Shown here in pieces: positions 61,011 to 64,000 of a stretch of DNA of 64,000 nt. The notes beneath the pieces were generated by a model, which ran no database searches, had not been told where the DNA came from, and worked only from the letters and a program-made list of their open reading frames with translations. The DNA comes from Phyllobacterium sophorae (GTDB taxonomy: Bacteria; Pseudomonadota; Alphaproteobacteria; Rhizobiales; Rhizobiaceae). The position numbers and the translations under genes are program-made. The DNA lies in contig NZ_PGGM01000007.1 of NCBI RefSeq assembly GCF_003010965.1, positions 124,001 through 188,000 on the forward strand, read 5' to 3'. Positions within the stretch are counted from its first letter, which is position 1; each line of letters begins with the position of its first letter.

Positions 61011-61730
61011 ATGTCCATTCCGCGCCACATTGCCATCATCATGGATGGAAATGGCCGTTGGGCAAAGGCGCGGGGACTGCCGCGTACCGCCGGTCACAAG
61101 GCCGGCGTTGAATCCCTGCGCGAGACAATTCGGGCGGCGGGCAAAATGGGTATCCCGTTTCTAACCCTCTTCGCATTTTCATCCGAGAACTGGTCGCGGC
61201 CGCGCTCAGAGGTTTCGGATCTGATGGGGCTGCTAAAGCTGTTTATCCGGCGCGACCTGGCGGACCTGCATCGGGAAAATGTCCGCGTTCGGATTATCGG
61301 TGAGCGTGAAGGGCTGGCAAAAGACATTCGCGGTCTTCTGAACGAAGCCGAGACGCTGACGAGGACGAATACTGGTCTCACCCTGGTCATTGCCTTCAAC
61401 TACGGCTCGCGCAACGAGATCACCCGGGCGGTACAGCGTTTGATGGCCGACGTAACGTCAGGCACTATCGCACCCGAGAATATCACCCCTGAGGCAATCA
61501 CCTCGCGACTTGATACGGCCGATATTCCGGATCCGGACATGATAATCCGCACAAGCGGCGAAATGCGCCTTTCCAATTTTCTTCTTTGGCAGGCCGCATA
61601 TTCGGAATTCATGTTCCTGCCATGCTATTGGCCCGATTTCCGGCCATCGCATTTGGCCGAGGCGATCGAGACATTCCAGTTGCGTGAGCGTCGGTTCGGC
61701 GGAGTGACAGCGCAGGATATTGCTCTGTGA
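61011..61730 (+). CDS. uppS: Undecaprenyl diphosphate synthase (isoprenyl transferase)
   Basis: This cis-prenyltransferase of 239 residues makes the C55 lipid carrier for the envelope. The catalytic region [27 protein letters not shown] contains the key Asp, followed by [11 protein letters not shown] and the C-terminal [25 protein letters not shown]. The ATG at 61011 has GGAGG 9 nt upstream; a TTG at 61002 is rejected. Its stop overlaps the cdsA GTG start (GTGA at 61727-61730). Confidence 0.96.
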   Translation: MSIPRHIAIIMDGNGRWAKARGLPRTAGHKAGVESLRETIRAAGKMGIPFLTLFAFSSENWSRPRSEVSDLMGLLKLFIRRDLADLHRENVRVRIIGEREGLAKDIRGLLNEAETLTRTNTGLTLVIAFNYGSRNEITRAVQRLMADVTSGTIAPENITPEAITSRLDTADIPDPDMIIRTSGEMRLSNFLLWQAAYSEFMFLPCYWPDFRPSHLAEAIETFQLRERRFGGVTAQDIAL

Positions 61731-62554
61731 TCCAACCTGGAAGCGGTCTTTCCAATCTGCAGACACGCATTCTCAGCGCGATTGTTCTCATTGCCGTAGC
61801 TGTCGCCCTCACGTGGATTGGGGGCTTCGCCTTTGGGCTGCTGGCGTCGGCCATAGGCATCAGTGTGTTCTATGAGTGGCAGCTGATCACCACCGCCCGT
61901 TCAACGCCCTTGACCCGCGGGTTGTCCTGGTCGTGCCTCATCGTTGTTTTCGCCGTGCTCCTCTTCACGCAACACATACTTCTGATGATCGGCATTCTGT
62001 TCGCCGGCGCCGCTCTGGTGGCAGGGCTGGGCGGACGTGAATCCGGCTACTGGCCAGCGTTCGGTCTGATTTATTCCGGCTTCCCATCCATCGCGCTAAC
62101 GCTGTTGCGCGGAGATACGGGGGATGGCTTCGCCGCGATTCTCTTTCTCTTCGCGGTCGTATGGGCCACCGACATATTTGCCTACTTCAATGGGCGCGCA
62201 CTTGGCGGGCCGAAACTCGCGCCGCGCTTTTCGCCCAACAAGACTTGGTCTGGAGCAATCGGCGGCGCGGCCGCAGGTGTAGCAGCCGGGGTGGCTTGTG
62301 CGGCATTCATTACCCCGGCCGGTGGCGTACCCATTCCGCTTGTCGCACTTTTGCTGTCAGTCATCGCGCAGGTTGGTGATCTCGGCGAATCCTGGGTTAA
62401 ACGGAAATTTCACGTAAAAGACTCAAGCCAACTTATTCCTGGTCACGGTGGCGTGATGGACCGGGTCGACGGGCTTGTAGCTGCTGCGGCATTGCTATAC
62501 GTCATCGGAGCCATTCTGATGACACCAGAAGCGCCCTACGACATTCTTTTCTAG
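61727..62554 (+). CDS. cdsA: Phosphatidate cytidylyltransferase
   Basis: This inner-membrane enzyme of 275 residues makes CDP-diacylglycerol from phosphatidate and CTP. The C-terminal CdsA signature is visible ([20 protein letters not shown] then MDRVDG), preceded by about 6-8 hydrophobic segments. The start is a GTG at 61727 overlapping the uppS stop (GTGA), which indicates coupling. It is followed by rseP after a short gap. Confidence 0.93.
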   Translation: MIQPGSGLSNLQTRILSAIVLIAVAVALTWIGGFAFGLLASAIGISVFYEWQLITTARSTPLTRGLSWSCLIVVFAVLLFTQHILLMIGILFAGAALVAGLGGRESGYWPAFGLIYSGFPSIALTLLRGDTGDGFAAILFLFAVVWATDIFAYFNGRALGGPKLAPRFSPNKTWSGAIGGAAAGVAAGVACAAFITPAGGVPIPLVALLLSVIAQVGDLGESWVKRKFHVKDSSQLIPGHGGVMDRVDGLVAAAALLYVIGAILMTPEAPYDILF

Positions 62555-62613
62555 ACGGCTGAGCTTCCGGGGCCCCTATGGGTCGTTCGATGGTGTTAGG
62601 CCCGGAGGATAAT

Positions 62614-63750
62614 TTGACGGATATGCTGCACACCCTGTTCGGTTCGCAAAGCGTGTTGATCGGCACGGTTTTGCCATTTCTTATTGTTCTGACCGTCGTG
62701 GTTTTTGTCCATGAGATGGGACACTACCTGGTGGGTCGCTGGTGCGGAATCGGGGTTAAAGCGTTTTCGGTCGGATTTGGTCCGGAGCTCATCGGGTTTA
62801 ACGACCGGAGGGGCACGCGCTGGAAGCTTTCGGCGATCCCGCTCGGGGGGTACGTGAAATTCGCCGGCGACGAGGGTGTGACAAGTTCCACATCTTCGCC
62901 AACCGAGGCTATGAGTGCGGAAGAGCGTGCGGTTGCCTTCCATACGCAACCTGTCTGGAAACGCGCAGCAACGGTCTTTGCAGGACCAGCGTTCAACATA
63001 CTTCTGACGATAGCTATTTTCTCAGTGTTTTTTGCTCTCTACGGCAAAATGGTCGCTGATCCGATGGTGGCTGAAGTTCGACCCGGCGGGCCAGCGGCGG
63101 TCGCTGGATTCCAGCCAGGTGATCGCTTTGTCAGTGTCGATGGCGACAAGGTTGAAACGTTCTCTGATGTCCAGCGCATCGTTTCTTCGAGAGCCGGCGA
63201 TTCGCTGAATTTCGTCGTGCAGCGCAACGGACAGGAAATCAAGCTGTCCGCAACCCCCGAGCTCATCGAACAAAAAGATCCGCTGGGCAACACGGTAAAG
63301 ATCGCCGTCATCGGTGTTGTGAACAATCAAGAACTCGGAAATTTTCGCCGCATTGAATACGGCCCTGTCGAATCAGTTGTTCAAGCCGTACGTGAAAGCG
63401 GATTTATTATCGCTCGCACGGGGCAGTTTTTCGGCCGGTTTTTCGCGGGTCGCGAAGACAAATGCCAATTGGGTGGTCCGGTCAAGATTGCGACGATGGC
63501 AGGCCAGGCGGCAAGTCAGGGGATCGATTGGTTGATTCAACTGACTGCAATGCTGTCCATCGGCATTGGTTTGCTCAATCTTTTCCCGTTACCGCCGCTT
63601 GATGGTGGCCATCTCATTTTCTATGCGGCGGAAGCTGTCATCGGCAGACCTGTTAGGCCTGCGGTGCAGGAGATCTTCTTCCGTTTCGGGTTCCTGCTGG
63701 TATTGGGCTTCATGGGATTTGTCGTATTCAACGACCTCTTCGCCTGCTAG
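62614..63750 (+). CDS. rseP: RseP-type site-2 intramembrane metalloprotease
   Basis: This zinc metalloprotease of about 378 residues is embedded in the inner membrane. The active site HEMGHYLVGRW lies in the first membrane segment, and the third ligand in PLPPLDGGHLIFY near the C-terminal part. A PDZ domain (AEVRPGGPAAVAGFQPGDRFVSVDG) lies between them. It cleaves anti-sigma factors or other membrane proteins in the envelope stress response. A TTG at 62614 with GGAGG 5 nt upstream is preferred; the ATGs at 62578 and 62623 are alternatives. It is the last complete gene here; bamA commonly follows in this order. Confidence 0.92.
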   Translation: MTDMLHTLFGSQSVLIGTVLPFLIVLTVVVFVHEMGHYLVGRWCGIGVKAFSVGFGPELIGFNDRRGTRWKLSAIPLGGYVKFAGDEGVTSSTSSPTEAMSAEERAVAFHTQPVWKRAATVFAGPAFNILLTIAIFSVFFALYGKMVADPMVAEVRPGGPAAVAGFQPGDRFVSVDGDKVETFSDVQRIVSSRAGDSLNFVVQRNGQEIKLSATPELIEQKDPLGNTVKIAVIGVVNNQELGNFRRIEYGPVESVVQAVRESGFIIARTGQFFGRFFAGREDKCQLGGPVKIATMAGQAASQGIDWLIQLTAMLSIGIGLLNLFPLPPLDGGHLIFYAAEAVIGRPVRPAVQEIFFRFGFLLVLGFMGFVVFNDLFAC

Positions 63751-64000
63751 CGCTCAGTTCCAAGCCGGAATCGGTTCTTCGGGCAGAAATCTGCACTGAT
63801 TCAAAATGTTACCGCGTTCGATGCGTGCTCAATCGGGTGGACGTACGCGGTAGCGAGAATATTAAACATTAGTGAAAATTAGAGGCGTGGGCTGGCAAAG
63901 CGATATGATCTGTTTACTATAAGCTTTGAATGGCGTGGCAGGGATGCCACGCTTTCGTGTGAAGTAAACAGTTTTTAACCGTAAGCCTTGCGTGTATGTA
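63751..64000 (+). other. Intergenic end of window with a hairpin (63933-63952)
   Basis: No coding frame with support is seen in these 250 bases. An 8-bp stem (GCGTGGCA/TGCCACGC) with a 4-nt loop at 63933-63952 is followed by TTTCG. It may be a weak terminator after rseP or a leader structure of the next gene. Confidence 0.4.

Overview
The window is a stretch of alphaproteobacterial chromosome, most likely from the Hyphomicrobiales (Rhizobiales; Brucellaceae/Phyllobacteriaceae-like). The reasons are the block rpsB-tsf-pyrH-frr-uppS-cdsA-rseP, an EipB (DUF1849) envelope protein, the rhizobial-type families DUF1489 and DUF482, clpS-clpA beside a phasin gene, and many amino-acid and quaternary-amine transport and catabolism genes. 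No mobile element, CRISPR array, tRNA or rRNA was seen. Function calls come from reading motifs and from memory of the families; no database search was run.

Layout. (1) 1-7454: arginine use. A minus-strand operon (DDAH-like amidinohydrolase, TetR regulator, AruH-like arginine transaminase, AruI-like 2-ketoarginine decarboxylase cut by the window edge) is divergent from a four-gene polar amino-acid ABC importer. (2) 7647-14832: a CocE/NonD serine hydrolase followed by a complete Dpp/Opp-type ABC importer with a Tat-type binding protein. (3) 14834-30630: a quaternary-amine catabolic island. A six-gene, largely start/stop-overlapping minus operon (BKACE, L-carnitine dehydrogenase, acyl-CoA dehydrogenase, NDP-forming acyl-CoA ligase, CaiD-like hydratase, HSL-type hydrolase) faces a GlxA/CdhR-type regulator and a hotdog thioesterase. 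A LysR regulator, a Rieske oxygenase and two tandem FAD/GcvT demethylases follow. Together these can be read as gamma-butyrobetaine -> crotonobetainyl-CoA -> carnitine -> dehydrocarnitine -> glycine betaine -> dimethylglycine -> sarcosine -> glycine. (4) 30665-33479: arginase and ornithine aminotransferase with a divergent Lrp/AsnC regulator; an 18-bp perfect palindrome lies between them. (5) 33508-46110: housekeeping and transport (pabB-pabA, aldehyde dehydrogenase, mgtE, MerR regulator, DUF1624, MFS, DUF599, sdaA, NCS2 permease, DUF1489). (6) 46436-52584: D-Ala-D-Ala carboxypeptidase, phasin with a TGC-rich promoter, clpS-clpA, azlCD. (7) 52649-57517: PAP2 phosphatase, the RidA-GDPD-DUF482-HIT minus-strand series, and eipB. 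(8) 57630-63750: the translation/envelope block led by a structured rpsB leader.

The most interesting parts are the complete gamma-butyrobetaine/carnitine-to-glycine set with an unusual NDP-forming CoA ligase and a carnitine dehydrogenase whose usual thioesterase domain is a separate gene, the coexistence of two arginine-degradation routes, and several clear operator-like palindromes beside regulator genes.
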